A DNA stretch of 64,000 nt. It comes from Cruorifilaria tuberocauda (Eukaryota; Nematoda; Chromadorea; Rhabditida; Onchocercidae). The stretch covers positions 1 through 64,000 of the forward strand of contig JABVXU010000293.1 of the NCBI GenBank assembly GCA_013365365.1. The letters are read 5' to 3'. The translations under genes were made by a program, and so were the position numbers. The notes under the pieces were generated by a model. That model saw nothing but the letters and a program-made list of their open reading frames with translations, had not been told where the DNA came from and made no database searches. Below are positions 1 to 13,000 of this stretch, in pieces. The stretch's first letter is position 1; each line of letters opens with the position of its first letter.

Positions 1-2510
1 TTGAATATGTTTTTAAAGAAAGATCCTTTATTGGATGTTTATCCATTTGATATAATTTTGATATAACATTTGATATAACATATGACTTTTTGTAATAAGC
101 CTTTCAGGTATTAAAACTTATTTCACTCTAATGTAAGACTATAGAATTCCTCCGATGATTAATGTTGAAAGCCTCTCAGAAAAACATCATTACAATATGG
201 AAAATTGATTCAGATTTGATATTTAAAAATTAGATAAAAAAGCTTCGCATGATTTGCTATCATTTTTTCTAATCTTTTATGTATGTATAGATCGGAATGA
301 GGTATTGTAATTTATATGCAAAAGATATTTTGAAAAGATAGCGAACATACATTTATCCAAAGGCGATTCATTTTATTACACAATTTTTAGTTTTGATCCG
401 ATTTTCGATGTTTCATAGCTCCGTTGAAGGCATCTTTCCACAAAAAAACGAAAAAAAGCTTCTTATCGGTGCAGCTTCTTATAACATTGTGTTAAGAGAA
501 AGATAAAAAGGAATGAAACAACGGAGTTTAATTCGAAATAGCGGACAGCTGTCCTATTTCAAATACCGAGATATCTTTAGCTACAACGTTGTATAATATA
601 GATAGAAAAGAAGATCAAATGAAATAACCTTAATCTTTAGTTTTATCTTTTTAATCAATCAGAAAATTTTCTAAAAAAGTTATAATTTGCTTTCAAACTT
701 CAATTACAACTGTTAAATCAGATTGAGATTGAAAGAATCAATGCAAAATATTTTAATAACAAATTGAATAGCTTTATTTTTCTCATAAAATTATAGATTT
801 TTCCGATATGGCAAGAAAACTAACTAACGTTTCAAACAATTTCATCTTCAAAGAATATCATTCAATTTTAATTTGTTTAATAAATGACTATCTAACATCA
901 CTTTCCAAATAAAGAAATGCGAATTATTTAATAAATGATTGCTGAAAAATAACAATGACAAATTAGGAAATTATATTGATCATTGAAATCATTAAAAGAA
1001 AGTGCTATAAATTATGTTCGAATATTTCACTGGAGAATTATACGAAATTCAAGCATAAAAGAAGAAAAGTAAATTTGACAGATGAGATGATTTTAACTGA
1101 AACATACATCAAGACGAGTCATTACGTTGAAAATAAATGAAATAATAGAAATCAATAGAAATACAATAAAAGATGAATTCATTCAATAAATCCAACTGTC
1201 GAAATTTGATAAGCTGTTTATAGAATTGTCTCCACACTGATATTGCAGCGTGCTGTCAAATGTGCACCTTGTACTTTGATCACTAATACGTTAAAGAAGT
1301 TTGCGATAAATTTATACATTTTTGTATATCAATCATTTTTCAACACAACGAAATTTTCAACAAAAATTTTGCAAATGTGTGATAATTTATTATTATTGAA
1401 TCTTAACAAGTTTACGAAGAAAGTGGTTTTCGTTGAAATTAAACATGTAAATGGACAATTTAGCTATAATCGTATTGAGCTTTGTTTCATGCATACTCCC
1501 ATTTCATATCTTTTTTTTTAAATGAATCTTTTAATCTTATTTTTAGTCCTATTTCCTATTTTTTTCTTAAATTTACTAATCACTTTTTAAGAACTGAAAA
1601 GATAACTATCAGTTGTAATTCAAATCATCTATTTTTCTGTTCAATAAATAATAACAAAGCTTAAAAGTCATACTTTTCACCAACTGTTAATTATTAAATC
1701 GTTAAATTATATTTTATTGAATAATTTATAAACATAAATATTAACTTCTTGATCATTGCATATCACTGACGATGCACATCACTTATAGCTCAATGATTCT
1801 CCACTATTTCAACAACCAAACTATGCTTACTTTCACGGCCGCAGGTATCAAGTAAACATTTGATGATGAAAAATCTCAAAAATTTGTCTTAATTTCATTC
1901 AACATTTCAATATTCATTCCAACCTTTGAACTTCCTTCATCGATGAATATCTTTCAGAGAGGAAATCCGACACTTTGTTGAAAAACTAGCGGTACTATGG
2001 AATCAAATTAATAGAAAATAAATTCTTAAAATAAGTGTAATATAAAAAGAGCAACCAATTAATTTCCATTTTATATTATTCATATTATATTATTTTAAGT
2101 AATATTTGGCCTTGTGATGAACTTTGATAGGACAGAATTTGCATCATTTTTACGAAAGTTCTTTTTTGATATTAGCAAAAACAAATATTTTCGTAGCAAA
2201 GATTTATTTTATTGGTTGGCGAATTATTCAGTTCTTCTACGAACATAATAAGATAAATATTAGAAAATCTCACGAGTAAAACCAATCATTACATGTAGTA
2301 TAAATTATGGTACGGTTGATAGAATTGATAGAATAAATAATCTTCAAGAAGTAAATTGAATATAATGAAATGATAAGGTAAAAAAGTGAATAATCAATGA
2401 GTGCAATATGCACTGATTTGGAGGCTTTGTTTATGCATTTGAACAGAATTAGAGTTAAATAAACAATATTTTAAGATCATTTGACAAGTGAAGTGCATTG
2501 TTTACAGTCC
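1..2510. other. intergenic, no confident gene
   Basis: AT-rich sequence with many stops in all frames. The only gene-like trace is at about 1771-1845 (+): a short ATG frame ends at a GTATCAAG donor after an unusually GC-rich CACGGCCGCAG, and an acceptor TCTTTCAG follows near 1957 with a matching phase, but the joined product would be only about 34 residues. I do not call it a gene. Confidence 0.5.
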
Positions 2511-2615
2511 TTTTGAAGAGAGAAAGAAATGAGTGGTTAATATTTTACAATCATTTAAACATAATTTGTAGCTCTTTGAAGAGAAAGAAAGATTAACATT
2601 TTACGACAGTTAAAC
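2511..2615. repeat. imperfect tandem duplication, unit about 62 bases
   Basis: The segment 2511-2560 is echoed at 2573-2615. Both contain TTTGAAGAG(AG)AAAGAAA followed by TTAA-ATTTTAC and end in TTAAAC. It lies in non-coding sequence; no function can be read from it. Confidence 0.6.
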
Positions 2616-3339
2616 TATTCAAGAGCAATATTGTGGTATAAATCTTTACACCGCAAAATCAAAATTTTTTTAGAGAATTTATTTTATATAAATATCTCGG
2701 TTTTATCTCAATTCGTTCTTCGTTCTCTTTCACTTTACGTTCGATTGGATGGTGCAATTGGAACAAATTAATTTGCAAGCTATTTATTAATTAGTGCTAT
2801 TTCTTCTCTTGACGCAATTGATTTGGGTCAAATTGCAATTTTTTGTTTGATTCAAAAAATTGAACGATTGAACTCATTCTATTCTATTTATTCATTTAAT
2901 TTAAAAATGATTAGAGAAATAAAAATTAGCAATATAGATTATCCTCTTGTCTATACATTTTTTGGTATTGATGCTTTGATATCCTATACTGTCACTTTAG
3001 CTTATTTCTTTTAATGATAAACGAAATTTTCACTTTCTCAAATGTGTTAAAAAAATTTTTTCCTTGCTAATGGAATTTTGGATAAAAATATGTTTGTAAT
3101 TCATATTGATTAGATGAATAGTACCTCAGTAGATCATTAAATTAAATTTAAGGCGAAAGAGAAATTCCTCTTTCAGCGTTGATTGTAATTTTCTTTTCAG
3201 CAAATGTTTGAATCACAAGCAGATCAGAAAGTGATATTAAAATTGATAATCAAATAAGTACCATAGAGAATGTAATGGCTTTCTCATTCCATCTGTTCAT
3301 CCAGCTATATATAACTTTTGTCTCAAACCTGCATATTAT

Positions 3340-5200
3340 CATTCAAAAATTTCAAAAATGTCCATTGAACAAATTTTGTCCATTTTGAAAGCATTTCGGC
3401 TCATGGCACCAAAACAGATTATGAACGTTTTTTGAGAGAGAGCTTTGGTTTGCCGCGGTGAAATTGTAACGAAGATTTTTTTACTCTATATAGAGGTTTA
3501 TTTCTCCTGATATTTTATCGAATTATCAGAGGATAACTCGGGAAGGTCTGATAAGGTGGTGATGTAAGAGAATATCAATAATGAGATCGACTATTGAAAA
3601 TTTATCTTGAGACTTCAAGGTTAAGCCACTTCCCATGGCGGAAATTCAAAATCATCTATTAGATGGGATTTGAGACTTCAAATCACAAAATAAAGAACTT
3701 GCATCAAAAAATAAATAACTTATACATAGCTTGAATGGTGAGATCAACATCAACAATCATTTCGTGAACGAAACTTATTTGATAAAAATGGTCACGAAGT
3801 TGTTCGAGATGAAGTTAATTATTAGCGTCGAATCGTTTTATAATTTGATAATTTTGATGATGGAACTAAAAGTCATTTGATACATGAAATTAATAGTAAA
3901 CAAAAGGTCATTTACGATATCGTTGAGAATCATTGATTAAAAATAAACAAGCATGACGAATTATTTGCCTATAAGTAAAACATTACTGTCATATAAATTA
4001 CAAGCCAATTTCGGATATCGACAAATTCATTCTAAAAGGCACTTTCTGGCATCTGTAAAGAAGTTCCAATGAGATGTCAACAGCGCCACTTCCCATAACA
4101 GAAATTCAAAATCATCTATTAGACGGAAATGATAAATGAATATTTCCTTCTGATTTGTCCTTCCGATTTCGACTAGCATTTTTTTGATAGCGCCGGGAAA
4201 CCGAAACTGTTTCTATTATCGAAAAATTGAGAAATTTTATAAAATTTTCTATCTAAATAATAGAAATTTCTTCTATTTTGTCGTTTATCCAATTCAGTTA
4301 ATCTACCTTAAATTCTGTATCTTTTACTAATCTTTACTTTAAAATCTGTTGAGTCAATTTAGATTGTAAATTCTTTCATTCTAAAACTGAGCTTATATTC
4401 TGTGAATTGTATCGTAGCATTTTCTTGCCACAGCCATTTTTATATCCATTTAATTGTAGCATAAACACGCCATAATAATTGAGCCTTAGAAATGGAAGTG
4501 CAAAAAGGATTTTAGAGATTCAGTGGTCAAATCTCTCGATAATTTATTTCTATTGTTGTTACTGCTTTATTTGTTAATAAAATAAGTTCTTGCAACTGCA
4601 GCTAAGAATTCAATGTTTTGCTTGATTCGTTCGTGCCACGATTTGACGTCAAATCAAAATCGAAAAGTGTCTCCATAATAATTAAAGCTGCACAATCAGC
4701 GAAAGAAAAGTTACAAAAATTTCTGGAGGAAATCAAAAGGATGCATTTGAATTCATTGGATCAACCACTGGCTTCGGAAGAAATCCGTCAACACTATGAG
4801 TGAAGAAAGAGAATTACGAAAAAAATAATGTCTCGAACTGCATGTGGACACTCTCGAAGCAACCAGTGAAAAATGGAAACAATACATTCAGCAAATCTCA
4901 GCTTCATTAAAAAAGAGGGAAGAGGAAAGAAAATACGCCCAAATGGCTACGATGAAATAAGTATTTTAAATTTAATAAGTAAAAGAAATCATAATAGCTT
5001 TAAAGAGGATAAAAATAACTCAGAGTCGATGCCCGAATGCATGAGTTAAAATATTATGACAGAGGAATTAAATAATCAAAAGGAGTCAGTAGAAATAGGA
5101 AATTAGTTATCAGTGAATTTTCCCTAGTTATCACTGCCCAAATTCAGTGGGAATTGAAATTAATGGAAGAGATTCTGAAATTCTGATGCTTAGATGATGT
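3340..5200 (+). mobile_element. decayed BEL/Pao-type retrotransposon gag remnant
   Basis: A broken reading path runs on the plus strand. At 4618-4803 there is an open frame rich in Lys, Glu and Gln that looks helical, as in the N-terminal part of Pao/BEL gag proteins. After several stops a stretch near 5125-5155 reads LSLPKFSGN, close to the conserved LPKFSG motif at which this gag family begins its central domain. Stops and frame breaks are frequent and I see no protease, reverse transcriptase or integrase and no clear LTRs, so this is a dead fragment. The upstream half (about 3340-4130) is assigned to the same element only because it shares an internal duplication and similar decay. Alternative: unrelated low-complexity sequence. 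Confidence 0.45.
3625..4127. repeat. pair of 43-base direct repeats
   Basis: The segment 3625-3668 recurs at 4085-4127 with a few substitutions; the shared core is GAAATTCAAAATCATCTATT (20 bases), preceded by GCCACTTCCCAT in both. Both copies can be read as PLPMAEIQNHLLDG or PLPITEIQNHLLDG, so they may be degraded coding repeats of the surrounding mobile element rather than LTR ends. Confidence 0.65.
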
Positions 5201-6699
5201 TCTGATGTTGATGCGCTATTCACCTCAGGTTAATTCTGAAGTTTGTGCATTTCGTTCGTTAAACTTGAAATGTATTTGAAAAAATTCCGTATATATTTTC
5301 ATTGAATGAGCTGGCAGAGTACTATACAAACGATTACTTGATTCGGAAGTATAAAGAGAAAAGCAAATATTTTCCCATTCGAAGATGCTCAAAAGTAAAC
5401 ATTTTAAATCGATCCATAGTAATTTTCTTAAAATTTCAAAATTTTTGAAAATACGCTAAAGAAAAGATAAAGTGAAAGAATCAAAGAGTAAGTGAAGAAA
5501 ATGTGCAAAATGTAAATTCATTTATATTATATAATTTATAAAACTATCTTTAAAAACATATCATAATTGTTGACGCTATCGACAGAGAAATTGCTGTGAA
5601 ATTTCATCAAATGGAAATATTTCTCTTTTTTTACTGACGAAAAGTTTGGCATTAATTTTTTCTGATGGGAAGAATCTCTTTGTTGACTTTCAAAATGTAA
5701 TTTACTGAATTGCCAATGCAATCAATTTTTTTTGCAAGTTCATATAAACAGCATTAAAACGAGAAAAGAGAAATTTGATTTTTTTCATTTTTATTTTTTT
5801 TATTAATTACTCTTTCCATAAATTTTGCTTGTATTGCTCTCTCAATCATTTCATTTGTTTGCTGAAATAATTCTTGTGATGCTTCCTTAGCGAATATGAA
5901 ATTAGTTCTTTTTAATTTCTTTCATTTAGATCTATATTTTCATTTAAAAAATTTTTTGTTCGTGAAAAACAGAAAAATTACATATACATCATTAAAATTT
6001 GTAGCTTTTGAAAGGTTCTCTATACTTATCAAATTTTCAATAGGAAAGAGCTAATTTTGACGATCAGTGGAAACAACTTGGATAATATTATCTATATTGG
6101 ATCCTTCAGAAGATGCTCATTTCAACTGATAAAAGAATGTATCGAAAATAATAGAAATTTGTTCTCATTGTAATCGAAATATCAATAAGTGCTAATCTTT
6201 ACTTGACAGATTTCCTTGATTTTACTTCAACTTAAAAAATTCCTATATTTCAATACACAATATCTGACCAATTGATTGATTACAAAAATCAGATTAACGA
6301 ATAGTCCCGATCAATTAAATCAATAGTACAAGATAAAGTATAATTAAGCAATGCATTTATTTTGCACAAATTCTCCTTCTTATCCCTTCATTCGTTGCGG
6401 GTTTATTCGTAATTAGTTGTTCGCTTCCACATTCTCAAACAGGTAGCTGTTCTCAGTATTCTTAAAATATTTTTAGGTATTTCGTATGAAAACCGAGAAC
6501 TGCGAAATGAAAACAGTTGAGCGTAAACTAAATGATACTGTTTTAATATTTTTCAAAGATTAACATAACCATAACCGGAACCGGAAACAACAACAATAAT
6601 GCAAAAATGATTTCTTCATTATTACTGAGTGAGAGGAAAGTTTGATTTATAGAAGTGTGTTTGTGTTTGGATCGATGTCGCTCTTTACAGTTTGCTAGC
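5201..6699. other. intergenic, nothing recognised
   Basis: No open frame with coding character, no splice-site chain and no repeat beyond simple A/T runs. Near 6560-6600 there is a short CCATAACCGGAACCGGAAAC stretch followed by AAC triplets, too short to interpret. Confidence 0.5.
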
Positions 6700-7430
6700 T
6701 GTGTAATGAAAAAAATGTTTTGGGTTAATTGTTTTACTTCACTAACAAAATTCGTAGGAAATTTATCCTTTGTTGATAGGTTGTGGCAACTATTCTTGTG
6801 TCACTTGATAAAGATTTCCTCCTTTTCGAGGGTTGAGTTGAGGAATCTTCTGATTTAGTTAAGTGAGGTTAGGGTTGGTTGATGATTAATAACTAATAAC
6901 AACCGGTAGGAATTTGTTCCTTATTCGACAATGATTTCAACACAGCGCTCAACAAGGTGGCGCTAAGAGACGAAGATGATAACAATGATGATGAGATGAT
7001 AAGTGCTGACTGAACTGATACGACTGATCATGATCGCCTTTTAACCAAGAAATAACCTAATTTGTATATGATTTGAAACGGGCGATGCACAAAGATTAAA
7101 AGTCATGGGATACATAGATTAATTGAAACAATTGAAATGAGAACTGTAAAGAGTGGTAAATCCATCTCTTAAAGGTGACAATGTTGAAATACTATAATTA
7201 AAATAATTTTAGAGACGATGATGATGCAATACTGTGGGTAAATTAATCGTCATTCATCCCTTGAAAATAATGAAGACGAAGCTTACAATCTGCTTTAACT
7301 GAAGAATCCCGAACATATAATTTCATCATCTACCGATTCAACATTTCCCGTTGTATGATTTCGGTTTTTCCGATAAGCTGTATAATGAAATAATAATACA
7401 AAATGGAAATTTACAGAGCGGAAATTTAAT
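6700..7430 (+). repeat. dispersed repeat, copy A (inverse copy at 53.2-53.9 kb)
   Basis: About 700 bases align with the reverse complement of 53180-53870. Matching landmarks in order: CTTTGTTGATAGGTTGTG, GATAAAGATTTCCTCCTTTT, ATCTTCTGATTTAGTTAAGT, CACAAAGATTAAA, TTAATTGAAACAATTGAAAT, TGATTTCGGTTTTTCCGA. Long exact blocks are separated by diverged or gapped spacers. No shared open frame crosses the blocks, so this is probably a non-autonomous element or duplicated non-coding DNA rather than a gene pair. Confidence 0.8.
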
Positions 7431-7975
7431 TTAAATTTCCCAAAATATACTTTTGTGATCCGATTGTACAAGAAAAGAGAGAGAAAGAGAGTCGTTAACA
7501 TTTGTTAAGGTCATATAGGTGCACAACATTTTCAGTAAATTCGATTTGTATATGTAAATAGTGCAAGAATGTTTCACCTAAATGAAGTAAGACAATCTCA
7601 CCTTTCCCATCTTCCATAAAATCGCCGCTTCGATCCCACTGTTACCTTCATTTTCAGATTTCATGTAAAGTGTGCCAATTCTGTAACCTTCCACAAAGTG
7701 CAAATTTATTCGAAGTCACAGCACTTTGACTACTCTTTTCCACAAATTTCATTTAAAATATTTGTTCATTTTTTTGAAGAATCAACTAAATCGTTGGTGC
7801 CATTCCTTATGAAAATTTGCTCGTCTTTTGTCAACTTCCCAGCAATTTTAATTTCTTCCGATTTTTTTGCAAAAATTTCGAAAAAGATTTCATAAACAGG
7901 GAATTTCATGTCAAAATTATATTTTTATTCAAAAAGTAAGAAATTAATGCAAAACGTGTTATTGGCCTAATGTCA

Positions 7976-7976
<1 letters not shown>

Positions 7977-8030
<54 letters not shown>
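7977..8030. repeat. (GA)n microsatellite
   Basis: About 25 uninterrupted AG dinucleotides on the plus strand, followed by AAAGGAGGGG. Non-coding; likely length-polymorphic. Confidence 0.95.
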
Positions 8031-8034
<4 letters not shown>

Positions 8035-10034
8035 GGGGATAAAGGTCATAAATCCTTTATACAATCATAATCCTAAGATCTCAAAATTCAAAAAATTGCA
8101 CAAAAGCTACCGGATTTTGATACACACTTTTTAGCCTGTCGCAAAAGTATCAAAGCATTTCACATTCAGTTTGCATAATCGAAACAATGCTGGATGAGAA
8201 AGAGTGTTATTCAGCTGATGGACAAAATTTTAATGTCAACACATTGTTTACTTCAAATTCCATTAAAAGGTTTTTACTTATGAAAAAAATAGTTTTGCAT
8301 TTTAGCTTCATTTTCACTTCAGCCTTTTTTCTGTTTGTCTTTGGGGCATAATGTTTGTGAAAATTTTCAGGAACTGATTATTTATTTTGTTTTTAAATAC
8401 TTTAAATATTTATTTTATACGGAGAATTTCATAGTAGAAAGACTACTTTTTTCGACAAATAATGAAGCGAGAAATTCCGTTGGTTTCGTTTTGCCATTTT
8501 TCATGTGTCTTTATCTTCTGCAACTGTATGAATTTGGCACAGAAGTGATTGTAAAATTGGACAGTGATAATGAATGATAGATGGGAGCTGGGAGTACCGT
8601 TGGTGAAGTGCTGGATGGAAGAGTTTCGGTTATGTTGGAATTCGAGGATGGCTTTTGTTGGTTGCAGTCATTCATTCATTCCCTTCATTTTATTTCATTA
8701 TTTCATCAAAATTTCTCTCTTTTCATTTCTAAGGCTATTATTCTTTTCCTTTTTCTGCGCAGGTAGAGAGAAGGTGTCTTCATCCTCGATTCTCGAGGAG
8801 GTGCTTCACTAGGATTCGACGTATTTCTATTAACTCTATTCTATCCTTAATTATGATTAGAGCATTAATCTCAGATAGCATTACCATTCTTTACGCATCT
8901 TTCTAATAATACTCTTAAATTTGCTTCTTCAATTTTTCTTATTTGAAATAGTTTGCTCACATGTTTTGTTATTTTCTTATAATTCGGAAAATTTTAAATT
9001 GATGGTTTAACTAGAATTTTCAAATGCCACCAATGTTTAATTTGATTAGCTAACATTTGATTTCGATAAGAAATTTCAGTCTGATTTACGAACTCATCCT
9101 TGCAGAATTATGCTAGGATCTCTTAATTACGTCCTCTTCTTATTTCATGTCTATCTAAAAGACATATTGTAGGTTAAACATTGTCCTACCTGAAGAAGGA
9201 AAATCTGTTTTTGCTTTTTACTTGATGAAATGGATGAAGGAAGGGATATTTCATCTGATTTTGAATCGGGGGAGTCGGGAAATGGCATACACACTGTTTA
9301 TCACTCCACTATGAGTTTCTTCTCTAGTTTGTAAAGATCTAAAGGACATGACGGGAATTGTAAAATTGTACCAGTAACTTACTTTTCAATTAATTTATTT
9401 TAGAGCAATTTTTTAAAACTTTTCATTTAAATGAAGCAAAGAATATTTAGTCGACTTATTTGTTTCATATGTCAGATTTAGAACATCTTTTAAGGATGGA
9501 AAATTCTTTGGAAGAATCGATTGCAGGTTTCATCACCGATTGCACATTTTTATTTCCCTATCAAATTTGGAATCAGAATGAGTTGTTTGTCGATATGGAA
9601 TTATTAAATGAATAATTAGTTTCAATTGACCTTTTTTCTGTTTCGGTTTCCAATGACCTATTTCCTATCTTCCAAATATGATATCTTTTCAAGATCTATT
9701 CGTTGATATATTATTATCAATTGTTATTAAGCGAGATAAAATTGAAAACAAACAAACAACACTATTCCAGTTTTAAACTCAAACTGCTGCGGTATGGAAT
9801 TGGAATTCGGAACTGTTGAGATAAATTCTTCTTTAATAATAATCTGATTACGGCTCTCTTCATTATTGTTGCTATTGCTAATTATTGATTTGCTGATTAC
9901 CAAGATTACTGTACTTTGCATAGGTTGTTTTGAACTATTTATTTTGGATCTCTTTGATATTCAATAATTTGACGTACTACGAAATAACTTGAATTCTTCG
10001 TGCGGACAAAGAGATTCTACAAATTAAGAATACG
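8031..10034. other. intergenic upstream of the BTB gene
   Basis: Mostly AT-rich and closed in all frames. Around 8575-8815 the GC content rises and two overlapping plus-strand frames stay open (for example 8564-8812), but neither has recognisable motifs or a clean splice chain. It could hold an untranslated first exon or promoter of the downstream BTB gene; that is a guess from position only. Confidence 0.4.
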
Positions 10035-13000
10035 ATGGAACGAGATTTAAAAATTCGTGCAGTTGTTAGTCCACTTGCACCAGAACCAATTGACCCTCCA
10101 GGTTTGTCCACTCTCGTCGTAAAAAACTAAAAAGAAACATTAGTTGAGTACATGTATTCCTCGTTAAAAATCAAAATTGCTAACAAAAGGTCTTTTAATC
10201 AAAACTTATATAATTAATTAATTTTGTTAAAAACAATGTTTAACTTTTTCCGTCAATTTCATCTATAAACAAGCAACACCTATTGAATGCTTACTGCAAG
10301 GAATCTGGTTTAGGTATAGTAACATAGAGTATGAAGTTTTCATTACAACTAGTAATTCATACTGAACAATTCACCTTATTTGCGGAGTAATACTTATTCT
10401 TCAATTTGTAGCGTTTGTATTTCATTTCTTGCTCTTGACTGAAATTCAATTCTGGAAAATTAATAGTTATGAAAATTTCACTCAGATGGAGTAAAAGAAG
10501 ATTGAGTTCATCTAGAATATCAACATCTATTCTATTCATTTGATTGCTTGCTGTGAAATTAGTATGATTTTTGGCTATCAGATTAATGAATTTTCCAACT
10601 AATACTGAATCGAATATATTCAAATGTTGTAATTTAGAACAAAAATCTTGAGAGAAAATTCTTTGATTTTGTTAGATTTCTTCATAGAATTGAGAGATAG
10701 TAAATGCAGCAGAATTTGAGTAATCATTTATTGATTTATTACAGTTTCAAATGTCATCTACCTGTTTTCGTTTTGTTTATGTTTGTGTCGTAAGGGGAAA
10801 CTGTATTTTGTAATATATACTTTTTTAAGCAGCTACTTTTATTACTGTCAATTGCTGTTAAAGAAATATTCTATTTCATAATTAAATCTAATGTGGAAGG
10901 AGAAAATTTGGTAAAAGTATAAGATGAAGTAAAGTTTAGTATATTTCTTTGATGAATGACCCGAAAATGCTTCCATCAAGTTTAAAAGATTTTCAATCAT
11001 TTCAGGGCAATATTAATATAAATTTAAATTCGAATGAAGTACTAAAAACTAAATGAATACAAATTCATCTAACACAAACTGGAAATTCATCCAATTTTAA
11101 TTTCAATAAGAAAATTTTTGTTGCAAAATATATTTATTTATTACTTATGTTTCCATGCAAAACAATTATTATTTCATATGAGAATCGATTTAGCTTCTCT
11201 TCTGATAATTTCGAATGTTAATGAGAAAATTTTAAAGCGTTTAAAAGATATCCTTGAAGCGAAAAATATTCTATTGATTCGATAGGTAACAAGTACATAA
11301 AAGTTAGGTTTGAGAACTAACTTTTCATTATAAAAGTGCTTGAGGAACTTCTCCATTTAGCTTTTTTTCCTATCCAATCTAAATCGATACTATGTTAGAT
11401 TTGTAAACAAATTATAACCATTGACTGTAATTCAGTTTTTATTTTATCCGGAGTGAGAATTCGTTGTATTTTCAGATTACACAAAAAAATTTGATCCACC
11501 AATATCCTACTTCATGTTTACTTCCCAAAATTAAAAGGTAGAGAGTCAAGGGAGAAATATGATATCATCATTTTCATGCAATTCCCCTATTGACCTTCCT
11601 TTAACATTATTCCTGTTGATTTATTCAGTTGCATTCAATGGGAAAGCTCTGCTTAAAATATTCTCTGCTCAGCTTGCTAATTAGCGGAAATGGAACTGTT
11701 TTAGTGTTGGAGGAAAGGCTGTAACACTGTAAGCTTCATCTTTCAAACAGTTCATGAGAGAGGGTGGGAGGGATTACCGTCTTAGTTTCTGATCTTTTTA
11801 TGATTTGGTAAAACTGAATGATTGTTTCTTGTTATAGTCAAATCAATATTATCATATCATATGATTGTTTCTAAATTAAATCACTCAGCAATATAATGAT
11901 TTTATGTTAGCACTTGTTGACTTCAATCATTTGGCGCAGTATTACTGGAGGGGAGGCTATGAAAAGAGTTCAGTGAAGTGAGAGAGGACAGAGACTTGTT
12001 CTTATCTATTTTAGTAAATATTGGAAAGAAAATGAGTGTTGTTTCGTTAGTTTTGAAATTTCTTAAACATTCCTCAAATTTCGTCATCATTTCATTTCAT
12101 GAGAAATGAATTTAGGAAAAGACATATAAAAATTAACCAAAGAAAACCTTATGTTTAACAAATTCAGTGTTATTTATGGGTTAAGTTGAATTTTCATGAA
12201 CTTTTCACGGATGCTGCAATAGAAAGCGGCTAACACAGTTCCGTTGGTTTATTTTTTTGAAGTAAGATAAATCTGTTTTAGTAAGATAAATTTTTTTGAA
12301 ATTTATGTTGACATGTCAAAATTTAGTAAAGATAAGATAAGTAGGAATGACAAGTAGAAATAAGCTTGAAAAAATATTGTATTAAAGAAGAAATTTACTG
12401 ACTAAAACAGATTCTCTTCATCGGATTCGAATAAATGCTATTTTAATTTAGCATTTATGACAATTATCAAATATTCAGTAATTTATCTTAAACTTGGACC
12501 AGTCGCCCATATAAGTCTTTTTTAAATCAATGATTTTAATTTCAAACTTACTATAGAAGTATGATTTTATGAAAAGAATTTCTGTCCAAAAAATAATTCT
12601 TCATTCATTTTCTCTCCTTCTTCAAATATTCAGGCATGGATTGCTTTGCTGACGATCGTGAAGCACTGAACGATTTCACAAAATATTACAATAATGCACA
12701 CTTAAGTGACGTTTCACTTTTGGTTGGTGACGAAATGTATGTCATCGCTTACACCGTCTTAATTACTTTAAAAATTTAAATGAAATCACTCGTGAATTTT
12801 TTTTGAACAAATGATTCCATAAATTACTATGCTACTCTTATCGCTTTTGGCTTAAATGCATGCAATAGGTATTATCAGCTCGATAAATGTTAACCCTTGG
12901 TAATAATTACTCAAACATTTCAAAAGTTTTTTTTTTACATAATATTCCATAAGATTTGAAGTAAAGAAATTTTGATTTAGTTTTTAGCTATCCAGCACAT

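Noticed and set aside
10357..10623. 88-codon minus-strand frame in the first BTB intron
   Set aside because: Asn/Lys/Leu-rich composition like the background, no splice context and no motif.
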